A DNA stretch of 64,000 nucleotides from Salipiger sp. H15 (GTDB lineage Bacteria > Pseudomonadota > Alphaproteobacteria > Rhodobacterales > Rhodobacteraceae), in NCBI RefSeq assembly GCF_040409955.1, contig NZ_CP123384.1, positions 2,675,501-2,739,500 on the forward strand. Reading direction: 5' to 3'. The position numbers were made by a program, and so were the translations under genes. Of the stretch, positions 8,796 to 17,017 are shown piece by piece. The notes under the pieces are model-generated. The model was not told the DNA's origin and ran no database searches. It worked only from the letters and a program-made list of their open reading frames with translations. Every line of letters starts with the position of its first letter. The stretch's first letter is position 1.

Positions 8796-8859
8796 GCCCT
8801 AAATCCGCCATGATGGGACTGTAGCCCCTGATCTTGATTACATCTTGTCGGGGGATACG

Positions 8860-8985
8860 ATGCAGACGCTTCATGACGGATACCGGGGGCTTGGCCTCCT
8901 GCTCGCGATCAATTGGGATCGTTTGTTCTTTGTCACGGTGATCCTGACCGCGTTGTATTTTGGCGCCTTCCTCGGAACTCTTTGA
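8860..8985 (+). CDS. 41-residue single-pass membrane protein, hypothetical
   Basis: A short gene between the rseP terminator and the bamA promoter. The product starts MQTLHDGYRGLGLLLAINWD and continues with one hydrophobic helix (about residues 22-40) that ends GAFLGTL before a TGA stop. A strong ribosome site GGGGGA lies six bases before the ATG. The DGYRGLGLL...NWDR layout followed by a membrane helix resembles very short proteins I recall from other Rhodobacteraceae, but I cannot name a family. It might influence RseP or Bam function because of its position, which is inference. Confidence 0.6.
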   Translation: MQTLHDGYRGLGLLLAINWDRLFFVTVILTALYFGAFLGTL

Positions 8986-9004
8986 CCGCTCGCAGTTTCG
9001 TCTT

Positions 9005-9033
9005 TTGACAAGAAGACCTTCACCCGCTACTCA
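9005..9033 (+). promoter_or_regulatory. Likely promoter of bamA
   Basis: A perfect -35 hexamer TTGACA (9005-9010) is followed after 17 bases by TACTCA (9028-9033), with an A-rich stretch behind it. The bamA start is 33 bases further. No sigma-E-like GGAACTT/TCTGA pair was seen here. Confidence 0.5.
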
Positions 9034-9066
9034 CGATAAAAAAACACGGCGGAGTGGACAGCGAGC

Positions 9067-11433
9067 ATGAGCATCGGGCAGAAGTCGGGCAGGCCCCGCG
9101 GCAAATCTTACGCACATCGCGCAGGCGTTTCGGCGCTTGCGCTCTCGCTTGCGGCAGCGGTGGCCTTCACCGCGCTGCCCGAGATGGTGCAGGCACAATC
9201 CTACGCGTTCAACGACGTTCGCATCGAAGGCAACGAGCGGATCGAATCCGGCACCATCCTGAGCTACGCCGGGATCGCCCGGGGCGAGACGGTCAGCGCG
9301 GGCGAGCTGAACTCGGCCTACCAGCGGATCGTCGACTCCGGCCTCTTCGAGACCGTCGAGATCACCCCGCAGGGCAACACGCTGGTGATCCAGGTCACCG
9401 AGTTCCCGACGGTCAATCAGATCGCCTTCGAGGGCAACCGCCGCCTGAAGGACGAGGACCTCGCCGGCATCGTCAAGACCCAGTCGCGCCGCGTCTACAG
9501 CCCCCGCCAGGCTGAGCAGGACGCCCAGGCCGTCGCCGACGCCTACCTGCAGCAGGGCCGCATCGCCGCGCAGGTGACGCCGAAGCTCATCCGCCGCTCG
9601 AACAACCGGGTCGACCTCGTCTTCGAGATCTTCGAGGGCGGCGTGACCGAGGTCGAGCGCATCGGCTTCATCGGCAACCAGGCCTTCTCGGACGGTCGCC
9701 TGCGCCGGGTCATCCAGACCAAGCAGGCCGGCCTGCTGCGCCCGGTGATCCGCAGCGACACCTACATCGAGGACCGCATCGCCTTCGACCGCCAGCTGCT
9801 GCAGGATTTCTACGCCTCGCGCGGCTACGTCGATTTCCGCGTGACCGGCGTCAATGCCGAGCTTTCCCAGGAACGCGACAGCTATTTCCTGACCTTCAAC
9901 GTCGAGGAAGGGCAGAAGTTCAACTTCGGCCGCATCGGCGTCGCGAGCGAGCTGCCCGAGGTCAACGTCGAGGCCTTCCGCAACGCGCTCAGCCTGAAGA
10001 CCGGCCGGGCCTATTCGCCGGCCGAGGTCGACAAGGAGATCGTCCGGCTCGAGCGTCTCGCCACCAAGCAGGGGCTCAACTTCGTCCGCATCGACCCGCA
10101 GGTCACCCGCAACGACCGCAACCAGACGCTGGACGTCACCTTCAACCTGACCCGCGGCCCGCGCATCTTCGTCGAGCGCATCGACATCGAGGGCAACACC
10201 ACCACGCTCGACCAGGTGGTTCGCCGCGAGTTCGACACCGCCGAGGGTGATCCCTTCAACCCGCGCGCCATCCGCGAGGCGGCAGAGCGCATCCGCGCGC
10301 TCGGCTATTTCTCGGACGCGCAGGTGAACGCCCGCGAGGGCTCGACCCCGCAGCAGGTCATCGTCGACGTGAACGTCACCGAGAAGCCCACCGGCTCGAT
10401 CGGTTTCGGCGGCTCCTACTCGACGAGCGACGGCCTCGGCGCCTCGATCTCCTTCGCCGAGCAGAACTTCCTCGGCCGCGGCCAGAAGCTGTCCTTCGGC
10501 ATCAACACCGCGTCGAGCACCCAGAGCTACAACTTCAACTTCGTCGAACCGGCCTTCCTTGGCCGCGACGTCGCCTTCGGCCTTGCGCTCAGCTACCGCG
10601 AGACCTCGTATGACAGCGCCGATTACGACACCGCGACCGGCATCTTCCGGCCCAGCCTGACCTTCCCGATCTCGGACAACGGTCGCCTCGCGCTGCGCTA
10701 CACCTACCGTTACACCGACATCATCGACTACGAGGAAGACCAGGTCGGCAACGTCGTGATCTCGGAAGCCGAGGAAGACGCGCGCAACGACAACATGCTG
10801 GGCTACACGCTCAGCTACGACACCCGCCGCGAGGGGCTCGACCCCAACAAGGGTTACCTGCTCGAGTTCGGCCAGGACTTCGGCGGGCTCGGCAGCGACA
10901 ACAACTTCATCCAGACCGATGTCCGCGCCGTCGCGCAGACGCTGGTCTGGAACGAGGAGATCACCCTGCGCGCCACGTTCCAGGCCGGGGCGATCCACTA
11001 CCTCGAGGGCGACAGCCGCGTGACCGACCGCTACATGATGACCGAGAACATCATGCGCGGCTTCGAATACGCAGGCATCGGCCCGCGCGAGTACAACAAG
11101 GACGAGGACGTCGACTCGCCGCTCGGCGGCAACTACTACGCCGCGCTGCGCTTCGACGCGGAATTCCCGCTTGGCCTGCCCGAGGAATACGGCATCCGCG
11201 GCGGCGTCTTCTACGACATCGGCTCGGTCTGGGGCCTGTCGGACGAGACGATCGAGAAGGCCGGCGACAACGAGATCCTCTACCAGGACTTCAGCGCCCG
11301 CTCCGCGGTCGGCGTCTCGCTCTTCTGGGACTCGGTCCTCGGGCCGCTGCGCCTGAACTTCTCGACCCCTGTGTCGAAGGAAGATCATGACTACGAGCAG
11401 AACTTCAGCCTCTCGGTGTCGAGCACGTTCTGA
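9067..11433 (+). CDS. bamA: Outer membrane protein assembly factor BamA
   Basis: BamA is the essential Omp85 core of the machine that folds beta-barrel proteins into the outer membrane. The 788-residue product has a long signal peptide ending near VQAQ (about residue 43) and five POTRA repeats (about 45-440, recognisable by VRIEGNERIESGTILSY, IAFEGNRRLKDEDL and IDIEGNTTTLDQVVRREF). A 16-strand barrel follows that includes NFLGRGQKL, LGPLRLNFSTPVSK and a C-terminal Phe (SVSSTF). The skp frame begins inside its last 47 bases. Confidence 0.97.
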   Translation: MSIGQKSGRPRGKSYAHRAGVSALALSLAAAVAFTALPEMVQAQSYAFNDVRIEGNERIESGTILSYAGIARGETVSAGELNSAYQRIVDSGLFETVEITPQGNTLVIQVTEFPTVNQIAFEGNRRLKDEDLAGIVKTQSRRVYSPRQAEQDAQAVADAYLQQGRIAAQVTPKLIRRSNNRVDLVFEIFEGGVTEVERIGFIGNQAFSDGRLRRVIQTKQAGLLRPVIRSDTYIEDRIAFDRQLLQDFYASRGYVDFRVTGVNAELSQERDSYFLTFNVEEGQKFNFGRIGVASELPEVNVEAFRNALSLKTGRAYSPAEVDKEIVRLERLATKQGLNFVRIDPQVTRNDRNQTLDVTFNLTRGPRIFVERIDIEGNTTTLDQVVRREFDTAEGDPFNPRAIREAAERIRALGYFSDAQVNAREGSTPQQVIVDVNVTEKPTGSIGFGGSYSTSDGLGASISFAEQNFLGRGQKLSFGINTASSTQSYNFNFVEPAFLGRDVAFGLALSYRETSYDSADYDTATGIFRPSLTFPISDNGRLALRYTYRYTDIIDYEEDQVGNVVISEAEEDARNDNMLGYTLSYDTRREGLDPNKGYLLEFGQDFGGLGSDNNFIQTDVRAVAQTLVWNEEITLRATFQAGAIHYLEGDSRVTDRYMMTENIMRGFEYAGIGPREYNKDEDVDSPLGGNYYAALRFDAEFPLGLPEEYGIRGGVFYDIGSVWGLSDETIEKAGDNEILYQDFSARSAVGVSLFWDSVLGPLRLNFSTPVSKEDHDYEQNFSLSVSSTF

Positions 11434-12052
11434 GCGGAGGGCGCGCAGCCTGCTGCGCGCCGCCGCCCTCGCTCTCGGCCTCTGTGCGACCCCCGCGGTC
11501 GCACAGGACGGGATGCGTCAGGGCATCGTCCAGAGCCCGATCCTGACCGTCGAGATCGACCGGCTCTACGCCGAGAGCGATTTCGGCAAGCAGGTCTCGC
11601 AACTGCTCGAGCAGACCGGCACAGAGATCGCAGCCGAGAACCGCCGCATCGAGGCCGAGCTGACCGCCGAGGAAAAGACCCTCACCGAGAAGCGCAAGAC
11701 CACGGAGTCCGCGAGCTTCCGCAAGCTGGCCGACGCCTTCGACAAGAAGGTGCAGGAACTGCGCGACGCGCAGGACAGCAAGGCGCGCACGCTCGGCAAC
11801 CTCTCCGAGGAGCGCCGCCGCGAGTTCATCTCCAAGGCCGAGCCCGTGCTTGCCGAGCTCATGCGCGACGCAGGCGCCAGCGTCATCCTCGACCAGCGCA
11901 CGGTCTTCCTGTCGTCCAACGTGATCGACATCACCGACACCGCGATCGCGCGCATGAACGAGGTTCTGCCCGAGCCCGAGCCGCTGCCCGACCTGACCGG
12001 CACGCCCCCGGCGCAAGTCCCTGATCCCCAGGGCACGCCGGCCCAGCCCTGA
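11387..12052 (+). CDS. skp: Periplasmic OmpH/Skp-family chaperone
   Basis: Skp holds unfolded outer-membrane proteins in the periplasm on their way to BamA. The 221-residue frame has a signal peptide ending in ATPAVAQ (about residues 34-40), a body rich in charged helices (Glu/Lys/Arg-rich, likely coiled coil, residues 60-150) and a Pro-rich tail. The ATG at 11387 lies inside bamA and has AAGGAAG before it. A second possible start is a CTG at 11450, behind GCGGAGGG and placed just before the hydrophobic core. The longer form would carry a 20-residue basic n-region. Cotranscribed with bamA. Confidence 0.88.
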   Translation: MTTSRTSASRCRARSERRARSLLRAAALALGLCATPAVAQDGMRQGIVQSPILTVEIDRLYAESDFGKQVSQLLEQTGTEIAAENRRIEAELTAEEKTLTEKRKTTESASFRKLADAFDKKVQELRDAQDSKARTLGNLSEERRREFISKAEPVLAELMRDAGASVILDQRTVFLSSNVIDITDTAIARMNEVLPEPEPLPDLTGTPPAQVPDPQGTPAQP

Positions 12053-12107
12053 CCGCCGCCGCTGTTTCAGCCTGTTGCAGCCCGTGACAGGCGCAAGACC
12101 ACGCCGC

Positions 12108-12136
12108 TTGCCCCGACGCGCCGGGATTGCTAGGGG
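12108..12136 (+). promoter_or_regulatory. Possible internal promoter before fabZ
   Basis: TTGCCC (12108-12113) and TAGGGG (12131-12136) are 17 bases apart in the 116-base gap between skp and fabZ. It would let the lipid A genes be expressed apart from bamA-skp. Weak -10 box; called by eye. Confidence 0.3.
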
Positions 12137-12168
12137 AAGGGCGACTTTTTCCTTTTGAAAGGCCCACG

Positions 12169-12630
12169 ATGACCGAGACGCTCCTCAGCGCTGACATCCA
12201 GCTGATCCAGCGCATCCTGCCGCATCGCTATCCGTTCCTGCTCGTCGATCGGGTCGAAGAGATCGACGGCACCACCTCGGCCGTCGGGATCAAGAACGTC
12301 ACGATGAACGAGCCGCATTTCCAGGGGCACTTCCCGGGCCTGCCGATCATGCCCGGCGTCACCATCGTCGAGGCCATGGCGCAGACCACCGCGGTCATGG
12401 TGGGCACCGCGCTCGACCTCGCGGACAAGGACCTCAAGGTCTATTTCATGGGCATCGACAAGTGCAAGTTCCGCCGCAAGGTGGTGCCGGGCGACGTGCT
12501 CAAGATGAAGGTGCGCACCCTGCGCGGCAAGCCGGGCGGCAAGGTCTGGAAGTTCGAGGGCATCGCCGAGGTCGATGGCGAACTGGCCTGCGAGGCCGAG
12601 TTCACCGCAATGATGGACCTGCCGGCGTGA
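12169..12630 (+). CDS. fabZ: 3-hydroxyacyl-ACP dehydratase FabZ
   Basis: FabZ dehydrates (3R)-hydroxyacyl-ACP in fatty acid elongation and competes with LpxA for the same hydroxyacyl-ACP pool. The product from the ATG at 12169 has 153 residues, the normal family length. It shows [15 protein letters not shown], the catalytic His54 in [13 protein letters not shown] and Glu68 in TIVEAMAQ. An ATG 14 codons upstream would add residues absent from the family, so it was not used. The stop overlaps the lpxA GTG start by four bases. Confidence 0.96.
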   Translation: MTETLLSADIQLIQRILPHRYPFLLVDRVEEIDGTTSAVGIKNVTMNEPHFQGHFPGLPIMPGVTIVEAMAQTTAVMVGTALDLADKDLKVYFMGIDKCKFRRKVVPGDVLKMKVRTLRGKPGGKVWKFEGIAEVDGELACEAEFTAMMDLPA

Positions 12631-13415
12631 GCGCGACCGTCATCCACCCCAGCGCCTATGTCGAAGAGGGCGCGCAGATCGGCGAGGGCTGCAGGATCGG
12701 CCCGTTCTGTCATGTCGGACCCGAGGTGGTGCTGGCGGCAAACGTCGAGCTGAAGAGCCACGTGGTGGTCACCGGCCGCACCGAGATCGGCGAGGACACG
12801 GTGATCTTCCCCTTCGCGGTGATCGGCGAGATCCCCCAGGACCTGAAGTTCCGCGGCGAGAAGACCGCGCTCATCATCGGCAAGCGCAACCGCATCCGCG
12901 AGCACGTGACGATGAACTCGGGCACCGAGGGCGGCGGCGGCGTGACCCGCGTCGGCGACGACGGGCTCTTCATGGCCGGCTGCCACGTGGCGCATGACGC
13001 GCAGGTCGGCGACCGGGTGATCCTGGTGAACAACTCGGCGCTGGCCGGGCATTGCGTGATCGAGGACGACGTGATCGTCGGCGGGCTCTCGGGCGTGCAC
13101 CAGTGGGTGCGCATCGGGCGCGGCGCGATCATCGGCGCGGTCACCATGGTGACCAACGATGTCATTCCGTATGGCCTCGTGCAGGCGCCGCGCGGCAAGC
13201 TCGACGGGCTCAACCTCGTCGGCCTCAAGCGCCGCGGCGTGAGCCGTTCGGACATCACCGCGCTGCGCGCCGCCTTCCAGATGCTGGCGCAGGGCGAGGG
13301 GGCCTTTGCCGAGCGCGCCAAGCGCCTCGGGGACGAGACCGAAAGCGAGTACGTGCGCGAGATCGTCGACTTCATCCTCGGCGACAGCGACCGTCACTTC
13401 CTGACGCCGGGCTGA
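12627..13415 (+). CDS. lpxA: UDP-N-acetylglucosamine acyltransferase LpxA
   Basis: LpxA adds an R-3-hydroxyacyl chain to the 3-OH of UDP-GlcNAc, the first step of lipid A synthesis. From the GTG at 12627 the product has 262 residues, the same as the E. coli enzyme. Left-handed beta-helix hexapeptide repeats ([30 protein letters not shown] and others) fill the first 190 residues. The catalytic His lies in [13 protein letters not shown], and a helical C-terminal domain follows. The frame stays open upstream inside fabZ, but only the GTG gives a family-like N-terminus. Confidence 0.96.
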   Translation: MSATVIHPSAYVEEGAQIGEGCRIGPFCHVGPEVVLAANVELKSHVVVTGRTEIGEDTVIFPFAVIGEIPQDLKFRGEKTALIIGKRNRIREHVTMNSGTEGGGGVTRVGDDGLFMAGCHVAHDAQVGDRVILVNNSALAGHCVIEDDVIVGGLSGVHQWVRIGRGAIIGAVTMVTNDVIPYGLVQAPRGKLDGLNLVGLKRRGVSRSDITALRAAFQMLAQGEGAFAERAKRLGDETESEYVREIVDFILGDSDRHFLTPG

Positions 13416-13419
13416 TCCC

Positions 13420-14205
13420 GTGCTGGCGCTGATCGCAGGGCAGGGCGATCTGCCCCGGGCGGTGACCGGGGCGCTGCCCGAACCGGCGCTGATCTGCGCC
13501 ATGGAAAGCTCGCCCCCGAACCGGGTCGTGCCGGATCACCTGTTTCGCGTCGAGCAGCTCGGCAGCTTCCTGCGCTGGCTGAAGGCGCAGGGGGTGACGC
13601 GCGTGTGCATGTGCGGCGCGGTGGGGCGGCCCGAGATCCGCCTGTCGCGGCTCGACCTGCCGACCATCCTCTTGCTGCCGAAGATCCTGCGCGCGCTGAA
13701 GCGCGGCGACGACGGCGCGCTGCGCATCGTCATCGGCCTGCTCGAGGATGCGGGCTTCGAGGTGGTGGGCGCGCACGAGGCCGCGCCGAAGCTGCTGCCC
13801 GAGGCGGGCATCCTGACGCGCGCCCGTCCCGGGCCGGACGCCGCGCAGATGGCGACGCTGGCCGATGCCGTCAGCCACCGGCAGGGGCTCGAGGATCTCG
13901 GCCAGTGCTGCGTCATCTCGGGGGACGAGGTGGTCGCGCGCGAGGACCAGCGCGGCACCGATGCCATGCTGGGCGAGCTGCCGCCGGTGCCGGGCGGGCT
14001 GTTCTACAAGGCGCCGAAACCGGGGCAGGAGCGGCGGGTCGACCTGCCGGTGATCGGCCCCAACACCGCCGTCGGCGCGATCCGCGCCGGGCTCTCGGGG
14101 ATCGTCATCGAGGCGGGCGGGGTCATGGTGCTGGACCGCGAAGCGGTCATCGAAATGCTGGATGCCGCAGGGCTCTTCCTGTGGGTACGGGAGCGGGACG
14201 CATGA
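13420..14205 (+). CDS. lpxI: UDP-2,3-diacylglucosamine pyrophosphatase LpxI
   Basis: LpxI hydrolyses UDP-2,3-diacylglucosamine to lipid X. It is the non-homologous replacement of LpxH that is typical of alphaproteobacteria. The 261-residue product begins with LALIAGQGDLPRAV and has the C-terminal catalytic region KAPKPGQERRVDLPVIGPNT followed by GIVIEAGGVMVLDRE. The start is GTG at 13420, four bases after lpxA. It overlaps lpxB by ATGA, so the three lipid A genes are coupled. Confidence 0.94.
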   Translation: MLALIAGQGDLPRAVTGALPEPALICAMESSPPNRVVPDHLFRVEQLGSFLRWLKAQGVTRVCMCGAVGRPEIRLSRLDLPTILLLPKILRALKRGDDGALRIVIGLLEDAGFEVVGAHEAAPKLLPEAGILTRARPGPDAAQMATLADAVSHRQGLEDLGQCCVISGDEVVAREDQRGTDAMLGELPPVPGGLFYKAPKPGQERRVDLPVIGPNTAVGAIRAGLSGIVIEAGGVMVLDREAVIEMLDAAGLFLWVRERDA

Positions 14206-15359
14206 AGGTCTTCATCATCGCGGGCGAGCCCTCGGGCGACAAGCTGGGCGCGGCGCTCATGCATGGGCTGAAGGCGCAGGTGCCGGACGTCAGCTTCGAG
14301 GGGATCGGCGGCGAGCGCATGATCGAGGAAGGGCTGCAGAGCCTCTTTCCGATGGACGAGATCTCGATCATGGGCATCACCGAGATCCTGCGCAACTACG
14401 GCGCGCTGAAGGCCCGCATCAAGCAGACCGCCGAGGCGGTGGTGGCCGCGCGGCCCGACGTGCTGATCACGGTCGACCTGCCCGAGTTCTCGCTGCGCGT
14501 CGCCAAGCTGGTCAAGGCCGCATCGGATATCCGCACCGTGCATTACGTCGCCCCCACGGTCTGGGCCTGGCGTCCGGGCCGGGCGGCGAAGATGGCGAAA
14601 CACATCGACCAGGTGCTGGCGCTGCTGCCCTTCGAGCCGCCCTACATGGAAGCCGCCGGGATGCGCTGCGATTTCGTCGGCCACCCGGTGGTGACCGACC
14701 CGCAGGCGAGCCAGGCCGAGGAGGCCGAGTTCCGCCTCCGCCACGGCATCGGCGACGCGCCGCTCTGCCTGATCCTGCCCGGCTCGCGCCGCTCGGAGGT
14801 GACACGGCTCGGTCCGGTCTTCGGCGAGGCGCTGGCCCGGCTCAAGGAGGCGCGGCCCGAGCTGCGCTACGTGCTGCCCATGGCCGCGCCCGTGGCCGAT
14901 CTGGTCCGCGAGACGGTGAAGGGCTGGGAGATCGACCCGATCCTGCTCGACCCGCGCGGACAGGGCGAGGCGGGCAAGGCCGAGAAGCGCGCCGCCTTCG
15001 CCGCCGCCGACGTGGCGCTGGCCGCCTCGGGCACGGTGGCGCTGGAGCTCGCCGCCGCGAACACGCCGATGGTCATCGCCTATGACATGGGCTGGCTCTC
15101 GCGGCAGATCATCGGGCGGCTCATGCTGGTGGATTCGGTCAACCTCGTGAACCTCGTCGCCGAGAGCCGCACCATCCCCGAATACATCGGCGACGCCTGT
15201 CGCCCGGGCCCCATCGCAGACGCGGTGCTGCGCGTGCTCGACGCGCCGCAGGAGCAGGCGCGGGCGATGCAGCTCACCATGGAGCGGCTCGGCCGAGGCG
15301 GCCCGCCGCCGGGAGAGCGCGCCGCCGAAGCGGTGCTCGCCGGGCTGCGCGAGGCCTGA
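14202..15359 (+). CDS. lpxB: Lipid-A-disaccharide synthase LpxB
   Basis: LpxB is a GT19 glycosyltransferase that joins lipid X and UDP-diacylglucosamine into the lipid A disaccharide at the inner membrane. From the ATG at 14202 it has 385 residues, the expected length. It starts FIIAGEPSGDKLGAALM and contains VDLPEFSLRVAKLVK, YVAPTVWAWRPGRAAKMAKH and LPGSRRSEVTRLGP. It is the last gene of the fabZ-lpxA-lpxI-lpxB unit and is followed by a hairpin. Confidence 0.96.
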   Translation: MKVFIIAGEPSGDKLGAALMHGLKAQVPDVSFEGIGGERMIEEGLQSLFPMDEISIMGITEILRNYGALKARIKQTAEAVVAARPDVLITVDLPEFSLRVAKLVKAASDIRTVHYVAPTVWAWRPGRAAKMAKHIDQVLALLPFEPPYMEAAGMRCDFVGHPVVTDPQASQAEEAEFRLRHGIGDAPLCLILPGSRRSEVTRLGPVFGEALARLKEARPELRYVLPMAAPVADLVRETVKGWEIDPILLDPRGQGEAGKAEKRAAFAAADVALAASGTVALELAAANTPMVIAYDMGWLSRQIIGRLMLVDSVNLVNLVAESRTIPEYIGDACRPGPIADAVLRVLDAPQEQARAMQLTMERLGRGGPPPGERAAEAVLAGLREA

Positions 15360-15391
15360 GCGGCCCCTCCGGAGCTTCCCTGACCCTGCAG

Positions 15392-15428
15392 CGGCTGCCG
15401 GCGCATCGCCCGGCAGCCGACTCGTTTC
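15392..15428 (+). terminator. Probable terminator after lpxB
   Basis: A perfect 10-bp stem, CGGCTGCCGG (15392-15401) and CCGGCAGCCG (15410-15419), is followed by ACTCGTTT. The T-rich part is short. The rest of the 426-base gap to 15786 holds an FNR-like site and presumably the promoter of the next gene; I saw no other gene in it. Confidence 0.6.
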
Positions 15429-15572
15429 ATCGGATCACCTTCGACAGCGGAGCCTGCATGCCAATCAACGCCTTCGCAGCCACGCCATCCCCATGAAATC
15501 GAAAGACATTCCGCGGAACTGATGTGTCGCGCGCATCCCTGACCCGATATTTCGATCAACCTCCTGATTTCA

Positions 15573-15586
15573 TTGATCCAGATCAT
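15573..15586. promoter_or_regulatory. FNR/FnrL-like binding site
   Basis: TTGAT-CCAG-ATCAT matches nine of ten fixed positions of the FNR consensus TTGAT-N4-ATCAA, used in Rhodobacteraceae by FnrL. It lies 200 bases before the outer-membrane protein gene at 15786. A chance match is possible. Confidence 0.35.
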
Positions 15587-15785
15587 CGCACCCGGACATC
15601 ATTTCAGGCATAGGTTCCGGATATTGATGGACGCAATTCGGCGGCGGCGCGCGAAGCTGACCGGCCGGGAACAAGAAATTTGACCGCAGCACGGGATGCC
15701 CGGCTGCTCCCCTCTCATCAAGGCGATGTACCGCACGCACCGCGCCGGGCGCGTCCCGGCCCGCTCGAACGGGAGGGGAGACCAC

Positions 15786-16535
15786 ATGCGACGCACGACA
15801 TTGACAGGAATGTTCCTCGCCGGGGCCGGCCTCGTGGCCGGTGCGCTTCCCGCGGCGGCGCAGGACTGGGAATTCCGCATCACGCCCTACGTGTGGGGCG
15901 CGGGCATCGCGGGCGATCTCGGCACGATCCCCGGCTATCCCGCGCAATCGATCGACCTGTCCTTCGGCGACATCTGGGACGACCTCGACTACGGGCTCTT
16001 CCTCTTCGGCAGCGCGCGCAACGACCCTTGGGTGATCTATTTCGACGGCTCGGTCGTGCAGACCGACTCCACCGAGAAGATCGGCAGCCCCGACGTCGAC
16101 AAGGTGAACATCAAGAGCGACACCTCGACGCTGACGCTGGCCTTCGGCGGCACGGTCTCGCAGTCCTACAACCACACCGTCGATCTCTACGGCGGCTTCC
16201 GCTACTGGAACCTCGACAACAGCTACCGGGTCTACACCCCGGGCGGGCGGTTCAAGAAGGACACCAACGCCGACTGGACCGACCCGATCATCGGCATGTC
16301 GGCGCGCTACGCGATCAACGACCGCTGGCAGGCCTTCGGCGCGGCCGACATCGGCGGCTTCGGCGTGGGGTCGGACTTCCAGTGGTCGCTGATGGCCGGG
16401 GCCAGCTACAGCTTTTCCGAGAATTTCTCGCTCGCCATGGGCTGGCGCGTGCTCGACGTCGACTACGACGACAACGGCGTCGTCTTCGACGCGCGGCAGA
16501 GCGGCCCGCTCCTCGGCGTGACCTTCAGGTTCTGA
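15786..16535 (+). CDS. Outer-membrane beta-barrel protein, hypothetical
   Basis: A 249-residue exported protein. The signal peptide (MRRTTLTGMFLAGAGLVAGA, cleaved about residue 25 after AAAQ) is followed by alternating polar/hydrophobic strands such as WEFRITPYVWGAGIAGDLG, LYGGFRYWNLDNSYRV and FSLAMGWRVLDVDYDDNG. The chain ends with a C-terminal Phe (VTFRF), the usual Bam recognition signal. Start: ATG at 15786 behind GGGAGGGGA. It is probably an eight-stranded barrel whose ligand is unknown. It is the first gene of an exported-protein block. Confidence 0.8.
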   Translation: MRRTTLTGMFLAGAGLVAGALPAAAQDWEFRITPYVWGAGIAGDLGTIPGYPAQSIDLSFGDIWDDLDYGLFLFGSARNDPWVIYFDGSVVQTDSTEKIGSPDVDKVNIKSDTSTLTLAFGGTVSQSYNHTVDLYGGFRYWNLDNSYRVYTPGGRFKKDTNADWTDPIIGMSARYAINDRWQAFGAADIGGFGVGSDFQWSLMAGASYSFSENFSLAMGWRVLDVDYDDNGVVFDARQSGPLLGVTFRF

Positions 16536-16593
16536 GACCCACCGGGACACCGGGCGGGCGCCGTCCGGTGTCGTTCAACCAAGGGAGGATGAA

Positions 16594-16869
16594 ATGGGAC
16601 GTCTCTTTCTGGCCGGCGTGCTGATCGCCGGGGCCCTGACCGGTGCCTGCACCGACAATCAGGGCATCAACGCCGCCACCGGCGGGCTCGCCGGGGCGGC
16701 CATCGCGCACGAGGTGAGCGGCGGCAACAGGACCGCGGCGGCGCTTGGCGGCGCGGCCATCGGCACGGCGATCGGCGGCAGCGTGCCCACCAGCTCCAGC
16801 GGCACCAAGCTCTGCAACTTCTACAACCCGCAGACCGGCGCCACCTACAAGGCGGAATGCCCGAGATAA
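16594..16869 (+). CDS. Glycine-zipper lipoprotein-like small protein
   Basis: A 91-residue exported protein. The signal sequence ends at a possible lipobox (LTGAC, Cys19). The middle holds glycine-zipper stretches (GGLAGAAIAHEVSG and AALGGAAIGTAIGG) of the type seen in 17-kDa surface antigen and SlyB-like proteins, which insert in or pack against the outer membrane. The last 20 residues hold two more Cys, possibly a disulfide. The ribosome site GGGAGG precedes the ATG. It follows the barrel gene by 58 bases, so the two may be cotranscribed. Confidence 0.75.
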   Translation: MGRLFLAGVLIAGALTGACTDNQGINAATGGLAGAAIAHEVSGGNRTAAALGGAAIGTAIGGSVPTSSSGTKLCNFYNPQTGATYKAECPR

Positions 16870-17017
16870 CGGGCAGCGCGGCACCATGGAGATCGCCTGC
16901 GCGCGGCGCCTTCCGACGTGAAGGGGGCGCCGTCCTCCCTCTCGGCGCGGCAGCAACCGAACCTTCCCGCCGGGCCGGACCCGCCGGGCGGGGGCCATAT
17001 CAGGGAGAGAACCAGAC

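Noticed and set aside
9031..11388. A 785-codon open frame antisense to bamA
   Set aside because: It mirrors the third-codon GC bias of bamA, has low-complexity composition (Val, Asp, Arg, Leu, Gly) and no recognisable domain; bamA on the plus strand is certain.
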